Positions 26,997-37,299 of a DNA stretch of 64,000 nucleotides are shown here, piece by piece. The stretch's first letter is position 1. Every line of letters starts with the position of its first letter. The DNA is from Paenibacillus paridis (GTDB lineage Bacteria > Bacillota > Bacilli > Paenibacillales > Paenibacillaceae), in assembly GCF_006345825.1 (NCBI RefSeq), contig NZ_VCIX01000087.1:310202-374201 (forward strand), given 5' to 3'. The notes below the pieces were generated by a model. The model was not told the origin of the DNA. It saw nothing but the letters and a program-made list of their open reading frames with translations, and searched no databases. Position numbers and translations under genes: made by a program.

Positions 26997-29900
26997 CTAG
27001 TTGGTCCGCACGACGCGGATCGCGTTCACTGCCGCCGCATCGCTCAAAGCGGAAAAATCAATATCTAAGACGCCATCGCTCACGGCAACTTTAGTGAATT
27101 CATAACGGCGCGCTTTGTCGTGGCCGAGCGTTGTTTTAAACATATCGTAGCCAGACAACGCATTTTTCCCTTCAATGTCGACATTAAACACCCGTATGCC
27201 GCTGGAGGTAAATACAATTTCCGCAAAATCCAGACTTACCTGATAAGTACCGTTTGGCACATTGAATTTATAACTGAACGGATTGCCTCCGCTGCCATAA
27301 CGCTGCGACTGATAAAGCGCAGGATCGCTCGACCCGGTTATGGTGTCTGCCGTGCTTGATGCAGCTGACGTTGAGGTTGTATAACCCCATGTGTTCGCAC
27401 CGGAATAAGGCTGATCCGCCGCCCATACTTGACCAAGAGAATCCGTATAGCTTGCTGCTGCACCTACGTTTACTCTTTGCTCATAAGGGCTTACGACTGT
27501 TATCGTCCACGATTTAGTAGGTCCGAATACCGTTACGCCATCCTGAATCATGCTCGCACTGAAGGTATAGGTTCCGGGAGTAGACGGAGCTTGGATACTG
27601 AATACAAAGCTCCTGCGCTGATTAGCTGCAATCGTTTCGTAACCTGGGATGAAAGTCCGTTGGTTAACAGCGCTCAAGCTATAGCCCCCATGGCTAAAAT
27701 CGCTCCACACAAACTGATTGGTCAAACCGGCTGATAAGCGGTAGAGGCTGCCCTCCGTCCAGTTATTCGCGCCCGCATTCTGCACATCAACGCTGACCTC
27801 AGCTTTGGTCCCCGCTGCCATCACCGTTGGAACATCCCAGTCCGTAAATTTGGCATCCCTTGGGCCTGCTACATGAATGGTGAATGACTTTAATACGCCG
27901 AAGCTTCCGGTTCCATCATCCATTTGCATAGAGAGCGTGTACGCACCCGGAGTTGTCGGCGCTTGAATAAAGAAGGAGAACGTCTTCGACTGCTCTGTCT
28001 TAATTAGTTCATTCTGGTTCATATAAACCTTCTGGTTCGCTACGCCGCTACTAACCCCTCCGTAAGGGAAAGCTGCCCAAGTCAACTGATTGGTGCTGGC
28101 GCTTTTCAGCGTGTAGTTGGCTGCCCGTGACCAATCGGCGTTTCCTGTATTTTTGAACGTAATCGCAACCGGTATTTGCTCGCCCGGTGCGGCATATTCA
28201 GGAATATCATCATTGAAGCTGACCGCGTTCTTGGCCAAGGCTCCGCTCGGAGAAACCCGTATATCATAAAGCCCCTTATCGCCAAACAAAGCAATTCCAT
28301 CCTGAATCATTGAAACGCCTAATGTATAAACGCCACGTGTTCGCGGCGCAGCGATGGTGAAGGTAAAGGTTTTGCTCGCGCCCGGTGCGATGGAATCGGT
28401 TCCACTGAGGAATACGCGCTGGTTGCCTGCATTTGTGCTGATCCCGCCGCTTGCAAATCCGCTCCAGATGACATCATTCTTGCCGGAGACTGCCGCCAGC
28501 CTAAAGTTGTCGGCCGCCGTCCAGATTGCTGTGCCTATATTTTTGACAGTGACCGATACGGTGGAGGTCTGTTCCTCCGTCATCGCAGAAGGCACGCTTA
28601 CCGCTGTAATTTGCGCAGCTTTGGCTGGTGCGGCTATGACCTGAATCTTCTTCTTCTGCATATCCCCCAGCAAGCCGGCGCCATCGCGGATCATCGACGA
28701 ACCGAATAGATAGCTGCCCGCAGATGCTGGCGCTTGTACTTGGAATGTAAAGGTCTTAGTTCCCTGCGGCTGAATGCTGTCTCCTGAGGCAAGGAATGCA
28801 CGCTGATTGCCAGCGGAGAGCGAGTAACCGCTATCCGTGAAATCCGTCCATGTCAGCGTATTGTCAGTCGTTGCCGCAAGCCGGAACGAGCTGGCCGCCG
28901 TCCATGTCGCACTTCCTACATTCCGAACAGTGACCGATACCGGGTATTTTTGCCCTACGATCATCGTATCCGGCACTTGGGTGTCCAAAATGATAGCATC
29001 GTCCGCCAAGCTGCCCTTGACCTTCTGACGGATCAGGGAGGCATACGTATAAGGATCAACCGCTTCGTAACGGTATTCGGGATGCTCGGCAGCAATTTTC
29101 TTCATGACCTGATTGATAAATTCGATGGAAGTGAATGCCGGCTTAATATATAGAAAATTAGGTGCGGAGCCCGGGCTTACCAGAGCTGCCGTTGCATTGT
29201 AAATATGATTTGCCTGCCCTTGCACATCACCATTGGCAATGGGAACGTTATCGCCCATCACAACCATATTCGTGCTGCGGACATCAGGCTTAGGTGCATT
29301 CAGATTCGGATTGTAGAACAGAGCCAGATCATTGGAGAACCAGCGATAGGTTTGCTCGGCAGCAGCCGTGACTAGACCGGCATTGCCGTTCAGGATGAAA
29401 CCCGACATGGTGTAACCTGTATTGCGGAACAGCTCTTGGTTCCATTTTAACCAGACCGGCATATCCTTGATGTAGTCAGGATTCGCATATCCCGCTCCAG
29501 AAGCGCCTGCAACCAGATAATCGTTCGACGTTGCCGTATCATACAAATACTGCATAATATCCGGTGCATTGCGCGTGATTGGAGCAATGTTCCATGCGAT
29601 CGGCAGCTTGCCCCGGGCAGGGTCCGAATTCCAGACATAAGGAAATTGATAATGGACCGTGGACGCATCATGGTCGCCCATTCCCCATAATATATACGTT
29701 TTGTTCTCTAACACGGGACGGCTGCCCGCCTGAACCGCTGGTTTAAGATTCGTCGCTGCGGGTCCCCACCAATGGACAGACATATTGGAATCGCCCATCG
29801 TGTCGATAATGCTGGCAAGCGCGGCATTGTATTTGGAGAAATACTCTACCACTTTCCACTCGCCTTCAAATTCCGTATGACTGCCCTTGCCCCCATACGT

Positions 29901-30818
29901 TGAATATTTGTCCCACCATGGAAAGAAGCCATAGACCTCGATCATGTTATCTTTGCCATGTCTGTCATAAGCCGATTGTAGAATCGCCAGCATCGTATCC
30001 CGATCTTTCCCTAGGGTCTGGTCGGGCGCATCGAAGGCTTTCTCGTCTCCCCACGGGCTGAGGTCGAACACAAAGGCTTTCCGCATAACGAGAATATCCC
30101 TGACAGAAGTGTATTCCTGCGAGTGGGTCTGAGGCAGCCGGGCATAAGCATCCTCTATATATCCGAGTACCCCGGCATTGGCAAGCCCGGTGTCCAAATA
30201 CTGCTGCTTCGCCCATACATAAGCATCCGTCTTGGCGTTGGGACCAGTAAATTGTCCAGCAAGCGAGCGCTTCACAGAAAGGCTGTTCGGTGAGGTGGTT
30301 AGCCTTGTATACAGCTTACCTCCCCCCATAACGGCAGGCGCTTGCTCGACGCCGGCAATCGTCGTGGCGACGTTGGCCGTTGCATCGACTTTGGGGTCCC
30401 ATACGGCAAGCCCCGTCAAGTCTGCCCGGAACGTATTGACCAAATCCTCAAGAGTAGCTAGGGGGGTCACCGTATATTCGCTAAGCCATTGGCCTGGCTT
30501 GCGAAAGGTTTCAAGCCATTTCTCGTCAATTTGCCAAGCTTGTCTGGCCGTTATGCTTGGCGTCTGTACGTAGAAAGAATTGTACACATAAAGCCTTGGC
30601 CCCTTTTGATTGACGATTCCTTGGAGAGTCGCAACAAACAGCCGGATGTCATAGCTGTCAGCCGTGTTGAAGACGTTTGCAGCTTGACGCAAATCAAAGG
30701 TGTAAATGACAGGGAAAGCAGCCGCCTTGAGCGGCGGTGGAGTAGCAGCGAGCCACCCTGATACAACAAAAGCGCAGAGCAGCACCATCTTCAACAATCG
30801 GCTATTCAACATACGCAA
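26997..30818 (-). CDS. secreted GxGYxYP-type protein with four Ig-like domains and a malectin domain
   Basis: A 1,273-residue exported protein. A signal peptide spans residues 1-33 (hydrophobic core LLKMVLLCAFVVSGWLAA). Residues about 38-600 form the GxGYxYP family module of putative glycoside hydrolases; the name motif appears as SGAGYANP near residue 440, so the second Tyr is replaced by Asn. Four tandem NBR1-like Ig domains follow (about 609-725, 735-855, 868-986, 988-1109), each with a W-T/S-x-A-x-x-[FY]-R/K-L strand and a CxAP-like [QA]AP-x-x-x-G-x-Y end. Residues about 1112-1273 are malectin-like and carbohydrate-binding. There is no cell-wall anchor. It probably binds or cleaves an extracellular glycan whose products enter through the ABC transporter. 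Confidence 0.88.
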   Translation of the reverse strand: MRMLNSRLLKMVLLCAFVVSGWLAATPPPLKAAAFPVIYTFDLRQAANVFNTADSYDIRLFVATLQGIVNQKGPRLYVYNSFYVQTPSITARQAWQIDEKWLETFRKPGQWLSEYTVTPLATLEDLVNTFRADLTGLAVWDPKVDATANVATTIAGVEQAPAVMGGGKLYTRLTTSPNSLSVKRSLAGQFTGPNAKTDAYVWAKQQYLDTGLANAGVLGYIEDAYARLPQTHSQEYTSVRDILVMRKAFVFDLSPWGDEKAFDAPDQTLGKDRDTMLAILQSAYDRHGKDNMIEVYGFFPWWDKYSTYGGKGSHTEFEGEWKVVEYFSKYNAALASIIDTMGDSNMSVHWWGPAATNLKPAVQAGSRPVLENKTYILWGMGDHDASTVHYQFPYVWNSDPARGKLPIAWNIAPITRNAPDIMQYLYDTATSNDYLVAGASGAGYANPDYIKDMPVWLKWNQELFRNTGYTMSGFILNGNAGLVTAAAEQTYRWFSNDLALFYNPNLNAPKPDVRSTNMVVMGDNVPIANGDVQGQANHIYNATAALVSPGSAPNFLYIKPAFTSIEFINQVMKKIAAEHPEYRYEAVDPYTYASLIRQKVKGSLADDAIILDTQVPDTMIVGQKYPVSVTVRNVGSATWTAASSFRLAATTDNTLTWTDFTDSGYSLSAGNQRAFLASGDSIQPQGTKTFTFQVQAPASAGSYLFGSSMIRDGAGLLGDMQKKKIQVIAAPAKAAQITAVSVPSAMTEEQTSTVSVTVKNIGTAIWTAADNFRLAAVSGKNDVIWSGFASGGISTNAGNQRVFLSGTDSIAPGASKTFTFTIAAPRTRGVYTLGVSMIQDGIALFGDKGLYDIRVSPSGALAKNAVSFNDDIPEYAAPGEQIPVAITFKNTGNADWSRAANYTLKSASTNQLTWAAFPYGGVSSGVANQKVYMNQNELIKTEQSKTFSFFIQAPTTPGAYTLSMQMDDGTGSFGVLKSFTIHVAGPRDAKFTDWDVPTVMAAGTKAEVSVDVQNAGANNWTEGSLYRLSAGLTNQFVWSDFSHGGYSLSAVNQRTFIPGYETIAANQRRSFVFSIQAPSTPGTYTFSASMIQDGVTVFGPTKSWTITVVSPYEQRVNVGAAASYTDSLGQVWAADQPYSGANTWGYTTSTSAASSTADTITGSSDPALYQSQRYGSGGNPFSYKFNVPNGTYQVSLDFAEIVFTSSGIRVFNVDIEGKNALSGYDMFKTTLGHDKARRYEFTKVAVSDGVLDIDFSALSDAAAVNAIRVVRTN

Positions 30819-30843
30819 AGCCTCCTATTTGTTCGCTATTGGA

Positions 30844-31842
30844 TTATATGCGGGCGGCTTCAGACCGCCCTGACTCACTAGATTTACGTGCTAGGAGCAC
30901 AGCTCTCGCCGATGCGAGGCAATCCTCCGAGGTTAGAATGCAAGGTTCAATTCCCCGTATGCGGCGGACAAAATCCAGGCAAACGCTGTCATGCTGAACT
31001 TCGGCTTCCATAACATTGCGATGATTGCCCTCATGGGTGCATAGGATCACTTCACCCGACTTTGTTAGCACCTCGACCGTGCCATCGGTGCCGATCACCA
31101 GCATCCTGCAATCCCATGAAGTATTGCGAGGCGTCAGCCAATCGGCTTCCACATGGACGATAACCCCGCTGCGAAGCGTGAACAGAGCCTGTGCAAAGTC
31201 GATATAACCTGGCTTATCCGCAAAAAAACGGGTGTGCAGCGACTTGGCTGTCACTTCCTCCAATTCACTGCGGCACATCCATAACGCCAGATCGATATCA
31301 TGGATCATAAGATCTACGATTAATCCACCGTTGCGGGAAGTGTCATACATCCAAGGCTCTTCACGTTGGGCCGTGGATTCATGCGGCCTCATCATGATGC
31401 AGCCGGCAATGTCGCCAATGTCGCCGCTGTCGATAATGGCTTTCGCCTTGACATAAAGCGGATTAAAGCGTTCGGTCAGCAGCACAGAAAATTCCGCAGG
31501 GGAAGCCGCAACCTCCTTCTCCAGCAGGTCAAGCTCCTCTTCCGTGATCGAAACGGGCTTGTCGGAAATCGCGTGTATTCCACGCCGCAAGCATTCGATC
31601 ACCGCAGTTGTCTTCTCGTCATTGGGCAGGCACACGATTGCCGTATTACATTCGACTTCATCAAGCATGGCGCGGTAATCGCTAAAGAAAGGAACATTGT
31701 ACCGCTCGGCAACCGTGCTCCAGCGTTCTTCCGTCTCCATAATCGCTACCAGCCTGGTATTTTCCGCTTTCAATATTTCTTGGATTGCGTATTCGCCATG
31801 AATACGCAATCCGATTGCCACCACATTAATCATCAATGCCAA
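30844..31842 (-). CDS. Gfo/Idh/MocA family oxidoreductase
   Basis: A 332-residue protein with an N-terminal Rossmann fold (VVAIGLRIHGEYAIQEIL, an atypical glycine motif lacking the usual GxGxxG), DKPVSITEEE near residue 93, and a C-terminal domain with RNGGLIVDLMIHDIDLALW, which holds the conserved D-x-x-x-H-D catalytic group. It is separated from the binding-protein gene by 8 bp, so it belongs to the ABC operon. It is diverged from the oxidoreductase at 25897, suggesting a different sugar substrate. Confidence 0.88.
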   Translation of the reverse strand: MALMINVVAIGLRIHGEYAIQEILKAENTRLVAIMETEERWSTVAERYNVPFFSDYRAMLDEVECNTAIVCLPNDEKTTAVIECLRRGIHAISDKPVSITEEELDLLEKEVAASPAEFSVLLTERFNPLYVKAKAIIDSGDIGDIAGCIMMRPHESTAQREEPWMYDTSRNGGLIVDLMIHDIDLALWMCRSELEEVTAKSLHTRFFADKPGYIDFAQALFTLRSGVIVHVEADWLTPRNTSWDCRMLVIGTDGTVEVLTKSGEVILCTHEGNHRNVMEAEVQHDSVCLDFVRRIRGIEPCILTSEDCLASARAVLLARKSSESGRSEAARI

Positions 31843-31850
31843 TCCCTGCT

Positions 31851-33476
31851 TTACTTCGGATTTTTTTGTAGATATTCATCTATCAGCTTGAGCTTCTCTG
31901 CCGTAACCTCGGGTTCTCCGATTTTTTTAAAGTTCTCCAGCATATCCTGCGTAATTTTGCGGGCTTCCTGCTCGGATGAAGCAAACATCGCTTTTGCTTC
32001 CCATTTGCTGATCTCCGGCCACAAATTCGGCCAATTTTTGTCCCATGCCTGGCCGGTGCCAGAGAAATTAAACGGAATATCCTGCAAGCTGACACCCGGC
32101 TGCCAAGTGTCTTGCGCCATAATTAACTCATCGGTACCCGCCATAACTGTTGCTTTAGGAATAACCGGGGCACTCAGCAAATTGTAATAACTAATGCCGG
32201 AACGAGTCTCGAAGCTGCGGTCCGCTTTATCCTGCTCCGCCTTCACCTCTGGCTTAGGCTCAAGAAGCCCGTCTGCATTCTTTACATAAAACTCCCCATC
32301 TGGGCCTGTGCTTAGAATCGTTGCCCCTTCCGTGCTCATACTCCAGTTGAGAAATTCCATCAAGCGTTCCACATTGCCCGGTTTTTCGGCGAATTTCTTA
32401 GATACAACCAAGCCCGTGGCCATCGAGAAGTTGGATTCCTGGTACGTTGGCATCTTCAAGCCGGGAACCTGAAGCGGAGGGCTTGGAATAAACCGTTTGG
32501 CTGGATCCTCAGCTTTCAGCACTCCGTTCGCCGTATCCATAGGACCGTTCGTATTGATCGTGAAGCCTACGCGTCCTGAGCTGAGCTTGGCTTGGTATTG
32601 CGCAGGCTGCTGCGTAATCGTCTCCATGTCCAGCAAACCTTCTTTGTAGAGCTTGTTCATGAATACCATATATTCCTCGATCTTCGGATCATTGAACCAC
32701 CAGTGCATGCTCTTGTAGTCCTCTGAAATATTGAACCAGTTGCCCGTCCAGGAATACATCAGAAATTGGCGAAAATTATCGAACGATGCAGGGATAATCG
32801 GCTTGCCGTTCACATCCGCAATCTGTTCCTTGAATGCTTTTAGAACCAGATAAAGCTCATCTATCGTTTTGGGCGCATTCATCCCCACCTGTTTCAGCCA
32901 GTCCTCACGGATCATGGGGCCTACATTTAATGTCATGATTTCGCTGTTTCCTGCAGGGTTGCCCGGAATCATATACATGTTGCCATCCTTCTTGCTGGCA
33001 TAAGTCACCTGATTGAAAGCCGGATCGCTGTATTTGAGGAGATCCGGATATTTATCCAGCCACGGCCCCATATCGATAATATAGCCTGCTTCAGCCCATT
33101 TGTTGGCAATGCCGTTATTAATGTCATCGGTCAGGATGCTGACAACATCGGGAATATCGCCGCTAGCGAGCATCGTATTCATTTTATCTGTCGGCGTTTT
33201 CGTATTCGCAGCCGTAATCTGGATATCGAGGTTTTTGTTCTCCAGCAGCCACTCATGCATCCGATTGTCCTGCTTAGGCGCATTGTCATAAGTATGCATA
33301 TACATGAGATTGATCTTCAACGGCTCTTCCTTCGTTTCCTCGCCCACCGTGTTTTCTGGCTTGTCGCTCGTTTTTGTAGCGCTTTCATTATTTTCATTTT
33401 TAGAGCACGCGGCCAGACTTGCGGCCAACATGCTACTAAGCAGAAGCATAGTAACGAGCTTAATGCTTTTTTTCAT
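31851..33476 (-). CDS. extracellular sugar-binding lipoprotein of ABC transporter
   Basis: A 541-residue solute-binding protein. The N-terminus has a lipoprotein signal with lipobox LAASLAAC and Cys near residue 24, then an Asn/Glu-rich linker. The body is a group of the family 1 extracellular solute-binding fold similar to LipO/LplA, with AANTKTPTDKMNTMLASGDIPD near residue 90. It lies directly downstream of the two permeases, so it is their substrate receptor. Large LplA-type binding proteins commonly carry oligosaccharides; the mannosidases in the locus point to mannose-containing ones. Confidence 0.92.
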   Translation of the reverse strand: MKKSIKLVTMLLLSSMLAASLAACSKNENNESATKTSDKPENTVGEETKEEPLKINLMYMHTYDNAPKQDNRMHEWLLENKNLDIQITAANTKTPTDKMNTMLASGDIPDVVSILTDDINNGIANKWAEAGYIIDMGPWLDKYPDLLKYSDPAFNQVTYASKKDGNMYMIPGNPAGNSEIMTLNVGPMIREDWLKQVGMNAPKTIDELYLVLKAFKEQIADVNGKPIIPASFDNFRQFLMYSWTGNWFNISEDYKSMHWWFNDPKIEEYMVFMNKLYKEGLLDMETITQQPAQYQAKLSSGRVGFTINTNGPMDTANGVLKAEDPAKRFIPSPPLQVPGLKMPTYQESNFSMATGLVVSKKFAEKPGNVERLMEFLNWSMSTEGATILSTGPDGEFYVKNADGLLEPKPEVKAEQDKADRSFETRSGISYYNLLSAPVIPKATVMAGTDELIMAQDTWQPGVSLQDIPFNFSGTGQAWDKNWPNLWPEISKWEAKAMFASSEQEARKITQDMLENFKKIGEPEVTAEKLKLIDEYLQKNPK

Positions 33477-33520
33477 TGGACTACCACCCTTTTGTTGTTA
33501 TAGGTTTGAACGGACCAACC

Positions 33521-34411
33521 TTACCCTTTTAACGAGCCAATAATCATTCCTTTGACAAAATAACGCTGAAGAAAAGGATACAGCACGAGGATGGGCAGTA
33601 CGACTACCATCAGCATGGCCATCTTGACCGATTCGGCAGTTACCGTTCTTCTTGACGCATCGCTTAGATTTACCGCCCCGAATGCCAGTGATCCCGACTC
33701 ATTTTGGTTAATATTCATGACCTTCATCAGAAGCGTTTGGAGCGGAAGCAAGTGCTCGTTCGTCGTGTAAATAACGGCGGTTAAATAATCGTTCCAGTGC
33801 CCGACTGCCGAGAACAACGCCATCGTGGCAAAGATCGGCATGCTTAGCGGTATGGCAATTCTAGCAAAAATGATCAGATCGTTCGCTCCATCAATTTGGG
33901 CTGACTCCTCCAATTCCTGCGGCAGGGTTCGGAAGAAGGATCGGAAAATAAATACCGCTGCGGCACCATATAAGGATGGAACCACGTACACCCAGAAGCT
34001 ATTGAGCAGATAAAGCGATTTGTACAGCATGTAGGTTGGAATTAGGCCCCCGCTGAAGAACATCGTCAGAATCAGCATGAGATTGATCAGCTTTCGGCCC
34101 TTTAGCCTATTCTTGGACAGGCCATAAGCCATCAGAGAAATCAAAATAATGGAAAGCAGCGTCCCGATTACCGTCCTTCCGATTGAAATGGTATACGCAT
34201 TCAAAATATCGCCTCTGGAGAAGACTGCGATGTAGTTATCCAGCGTAAACTTCCGAACCCAGAAATTAATGCCGCCGCGCGAGGCATCAAGCCCCTCATT
34301 CAGCGAAATGGCGGCGATCCGCCAGAACGGAAACAGAAACGTGAAGCAGAGAACCGTCAGAAACAGATAATTAATCCATTGAAAAATATTTTCCCCGCGT
34401 GTGGGTTTCAT
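33521..34411 (-). CDS. carbohydrate ABC transporter permease, LplC type
   Basis: About 296 residues with six transmembrane segments and the MalG-type EAA loop (ELEESAQIDGANDLIIFARIA, shown in part) near residue 190. The C-terminus reads LQRYFVKGMIIGSLKG, typical of LplC/YtcP permeases. I chose ATG 34411 because GGGAGG lies 7 nt before it; the longer frame from 34456 overlaps the preceding gene. It pairs with the LplB-type permease immediately upstream. The ATPase is absent, as is usual for such loci that share a general MsmX-type ATPase. Confidence 0.92.
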   Translation of the reverse strand: MKPTRGENIFQWINYLFLTVLCFTFLFPFWRIAAISLNEGLDASRGGINFWVRKFTLDNYIAVFSRGDILNAYTISIGRTVIGTLLSIILISLMAYGLSKNRLKGRKLINLMLILTMFFSGGLIPTYMLYKSLYLLNSFWVYVVPSLYGAAAVFIFRSFFRTLPQELEESAQIDGANDLIIFARIAIPLSMPIFATMALFSAVGHWNDYLTAVIYTTNEHLLPLQTLLMKVMNINQNESGSLAFGAVNLSDASRRTVTAESVKMAMLMVVVLPILVLYPFLQRYFVKGMIIGSLKG

Positions 34412-34421
34412 GATGACCTCC

Positions 34422-35321
34422 CTAAAAGACCCCGTCTTCTCCGAATTTTTTGACAATAAAGTTCGTGGTCAAGAGCAGCAGCATCCCAACAATGGACTTA
34501 AATAATCCGACTGCTGTGGCAAGCTCGTAATTGGCTCGGAAGATTCCGACCTTCATGACATATGTGTCAATAATCTCCGCCTTGTCGAGCACCATTTCAT
34601 TTTGCATGGCATAAATCTGTTCAAATCCTGCATCCAAAAAATGTCCAATATTAAGAATGAACAAAAGGATGATGGTGGAGCGAATGGCTGGCAGCGTAAT
34701 ATGCCATACCTGCCTCCATCGGCTCGCGCCGTCTACAACGGCGGATTCAAATAATTCAGGGTTTACCGCAGTAATGGCAGCTAAGAAAATGATCGTACCG
34801 AAGCCAATTCCCTTCCAAATATCGGAGGCGAGAATCATGCCCCAGAAATAATCCGGATTTCCAAACCAGAACACAGGTTCATCAATAAGGCCCAGAGCCG
34901 TTAGCAGCGTATTAATGAATCCGCCATCAACGCTGAACAGATCGTACCAGATCCCGGTAATGACGATCCAGGATACGAAAAAAGGAAGATACGAGATCGT
35001 CTGTGCCAATCGCTTGAATACCGAGCTCCGCACTTCATTCAGCAGCAGCGCCAGTATGATCGGAGCCGGGAACCCGAACACCATTTTCAACAAACTGATA
35101 GCGATCGTATTTTTGAGAAGGCCTGAAAATCCAGGACTACCGAACAGCTCCTTGAAATGCAGAAGCCCAACCCAATCGCTGCGAAATACCCCTTTAATGA
35201 TGTCATACTCTTTAAATGCGATAAGCACGCCGTACATCGGCTGATAACAGAAAACGAGAAACCAGATAATGCCCGGCAAAATGAATAAATACAAATACCG
35301 GTTGTTCCATACCGACTGCAA
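34422..35321 (-). CDS. carbohydrate ABC transporter permease, LplB type
   Basis: A 299-residue permease with six hydrophobic segments and the MalF-type EAA motif ELFESAVVDGASRWRQVWHI near residue 200. It is the first gene of the transporter operon. Start is TTG 35321, 6 nt behind GGGGGAGG. Upstream, 35322-35443 lies between this start and the kinase terminator and must hold the operon promoter, the likely target of the response regulator at 37277; a TATACT sequence there may be the -10. Confidence 0.92.
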   Translation of the reverse strand: MQSVWNNRYLYLFILPGIIWFLVFCYQPMYGVLIAFKEYDIIKGVFRSDWVGLLHFKELFGSPGFSGLLKNTIAISLLKMVFGFPAPIILALLLNEVRSSVFKRLAQTISYLPFFVSWIVITGIWYDLFSVDGGFINTLLTALGLIDEPVFWFGNPDYFWGMILASDIWKGIGFGTIIFLAAITAVNPELFESAVVDGASRWRQVWHITLPAIRSTIILLFILNIGHFLDAGFEQIYAMQNEMVLDKAEIIDTYVMKVGIFRANYELATAVGLFKSIVGMLLLLTTNFIVKKFGEDGVF

Positions 35322-35443
35322 ATCGAACCTCCCCCTCTTTACTCTCTTCTGCTCCTTAAGTATAGCTTCGGGGGAGGAGACAAAAAATTCAGAATCCTAT
35401 CATCTTATTTTAAAATTCTACACACTTATCGGGATACGGCGCT

Positions 35444-35479
35444 AAAAAAAACGTTCTTCACTTAAAGCTGTGAAGAACG
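35444..35479 (-). terminator. intrinsic terminator separating kinase/regulator from the transporter operon
   Basis: A perfect 10-bp stem CGTTCTTCAC/GTGAAGAACG is followed by eight T on the minus strand, 15 bp after the kinase stop. It ends the two-component operon, so the transporter genes need their own promoter. Confidence 0.93.
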
Positions 35480-35493
35480 CCGGAAATTTCTTC

Positions 35494-37299
35494 CTATTCA
35501 ACTAATGGAATCACTACAGTAACCTTTGTCCCTTGTCCCGGCTTGCTTTGAAGAAATACGCCATACTCTGGTCCATATTGAAGCCGTACCCTCTCGTGGA
35601 CGTTGCGTATGCCGTAACCCCCTTCGACGGAAAAATGCTCCGCACGCGCCGGAGCGCTCATACCGACGCCATCATCCTCCACCTCGAATTGCATCGTTTC
35701 GCCTCTCCGATAAGCTCGAATAACGATCGTTGTCGTTCCTTTCCTTTTCTCCGCGCCATGGAGAATTGCATTCTCGACAAAAGGCTGGAGAATCAGCTTC
35801 AACGTCATAAAATGCCCGATTCCCGGCTCGATCTCATAGACGACATCAATTCGTTCCTCCAAACGGATTTTTTGTATCTCGGTATAGGCTTGCAAATGCA
35901 AGATTTCATCCCTTACGGCAAGCAGCGGCAGTCCCTTATTAAGGGACAATCGGTAGAAGGTTGCTAGATGATCGACCATCCCCATCGTTTTTTGGTTCTG
36001 CCCATCCATTGCCATCCACTTAATAGTGGCCAGCGTGTTATACAGAAAGTGAGGATTGATCTGGGTCTGGAGAGCCTTAAGCTCTGATTCCTTCTGTGTC
36101 TGCTGGCTGATTGTGAGCTGGTCAACGAGCTCCCTTATTTTGCGCAGCATGCGGTTGTAGCTTCGGGCCACTGCGCCGATCTCATCTCTCCCGTCAATAT
36201 CAACATGGATGTCCAGCTCAAGGTTCTCCACACGCCCCATCTGCTCAGTAAAAACAGACAGGCGCCTTGCAATCATTCTCGCCAGCATAAGCGCAAGCAG
36301 GAGACTGACCAGCAGACAGACCGCTGCCACCGTAATCGTTAACTGACGGATCGCTTTAGCGCCGGCAAACAGCTGATCAACGGGGATAACCCGCAGAAAA
36401 AGCCAATTCGAATCGCTCCCCCGTTGATACAGCACCATCGATTGAATCCCATCCTGCACCATGGCAAACTTGCCTGATGGATCGCTCCCGATTTGCGACG
36501 ACAAGGCCACTGGAAGCTTCGACTGAAGCGAGACCTCTTTTTCATAGCTGCTATACAGAATGCCCATTTGATCATCCGCAACGATAATGTGGTCGCCAGG
36601 CAGGCTGCCAGGCGCAATCAAATCCCCAAATATACTGGAGTAGTTAAGAACCAACTCGAAGATGCCCGTTATTTTCTCGTGATTATAAATGACAGGCTTG
36701 ATGATTCCTACATACAACCCTTCGGTGGTAGCCAGCTTTTCTCCGGCAAGGCCATAATCGGGTTGATTGATTTCATCCGTGACAATCCACATTTTCTTCT
36801 TGGACAGCGCAATATAGTCATTAATGGTGTACGATTCCGTGTTTTGAAAAAAACGCGGATACCAGGAAGCCTCCTTCGCATAGCTAATATCGATAAAGGA
36901 ATTCCCTGATTCCGGAATGGTCGGATTTTCCTTGTATAAGATCAGCTGGGAGATGCTATCATCCTTCTTCGGAACCTCAAAAATTTTGGAGATCGTATTC
37001 AGAAAAGCATAGGAATAATCTCCTGGAGACTTGTACGGATAGGAAACGGCGCCTACAAACGGCATGTCCGTGACAAACTGATTTATTGTCCGGTCATAAT
37101 TGTTCAGCTTGTACTCCGCATTCAGCACCACTTGTGCCAAGGTCTGCTGGTAGGACTCACTGGCCTGCTCATAAATATATTTTTGCATCGTGGAATAAAA
37201 CACAGCACCCAATACCAGAATGGAGACCAGTACGAGCAGCCCGTAGCAGAACATCATTTTGTGCTTAATCGAAATATCATGAATTCTCAGCCTCTTCAT
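35494..37299 (-). CDS. YesM-type sensor histidine kinase
   Basis: A 601-residue membrane kinase. One transmembrane helix lies near residues 15-37. An extracellular Cache-like sensor covers about 38-300 and a second helix about 305-325. A HAMP linker follows. The His_kinase domain has the phospho-acceptor motif LQTQINPHFLYNTL near residue 412, and the HATPase domain contains LKLILQPFVENAILHG and DDGVGMS. These proteins sense extracellular sugars and signal to an AraC-type regulator. It overlaps its response regulator gene by 23 bp, so the two are translationally coupled, and its start at 37299 lies within the regulator's 3' end. Confidence 0.94.
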   Translation of the reverse strand: MKRLRIHDISIKHKMMFCYGLLVLVSILVLGAVFYSTMQKYIYEQASESYQQTLAQVVLNAEYKLNNYDRTINQFVTDMPFVGAVSYPYKSPGDYSYAFLNTISKIFEVPKKDDSISQLILYKENPTIPESGNSFIDISYAKEASWYPRFFQNTESYTINDYIALSKKKMWIVTDEINQPDYGLAGEKLATTEGLYVGIIKPVIYNHEKITGIFELVLNYSSIFGDLIAPGSLPGDHIIVADDQMGILYSSYEKEVSLQSKLPVALSSQIGSDPSGKFAMVQDGIQSMVLYQRGSDSNWLFLRVIPVDQLFAGAKAIRQLTITVAAVCLLVSLLLALMLARMIARRLSVFTEQMGRVENLELDIHVDIDGRDEIGAVARSYNRMLRKIRELVDQLTISQQTQKESELKALQTQINPHFLYNTLATIKWMAMDGQNQKTMGMVDHLATFYRLSLNKGLPLLAVRDEILHLQAYTEIQKIRLEERIDVVYEIEPGIGHFMTLKLILQPFVENAILHGAEKRKGTTTIVIRAYRRGETMQFEVEDDGVGMSAPARAEHFSVEGGYGIRNVHERVRLQYGPEYGVFLQSKPGQGTKVTVVIPLVE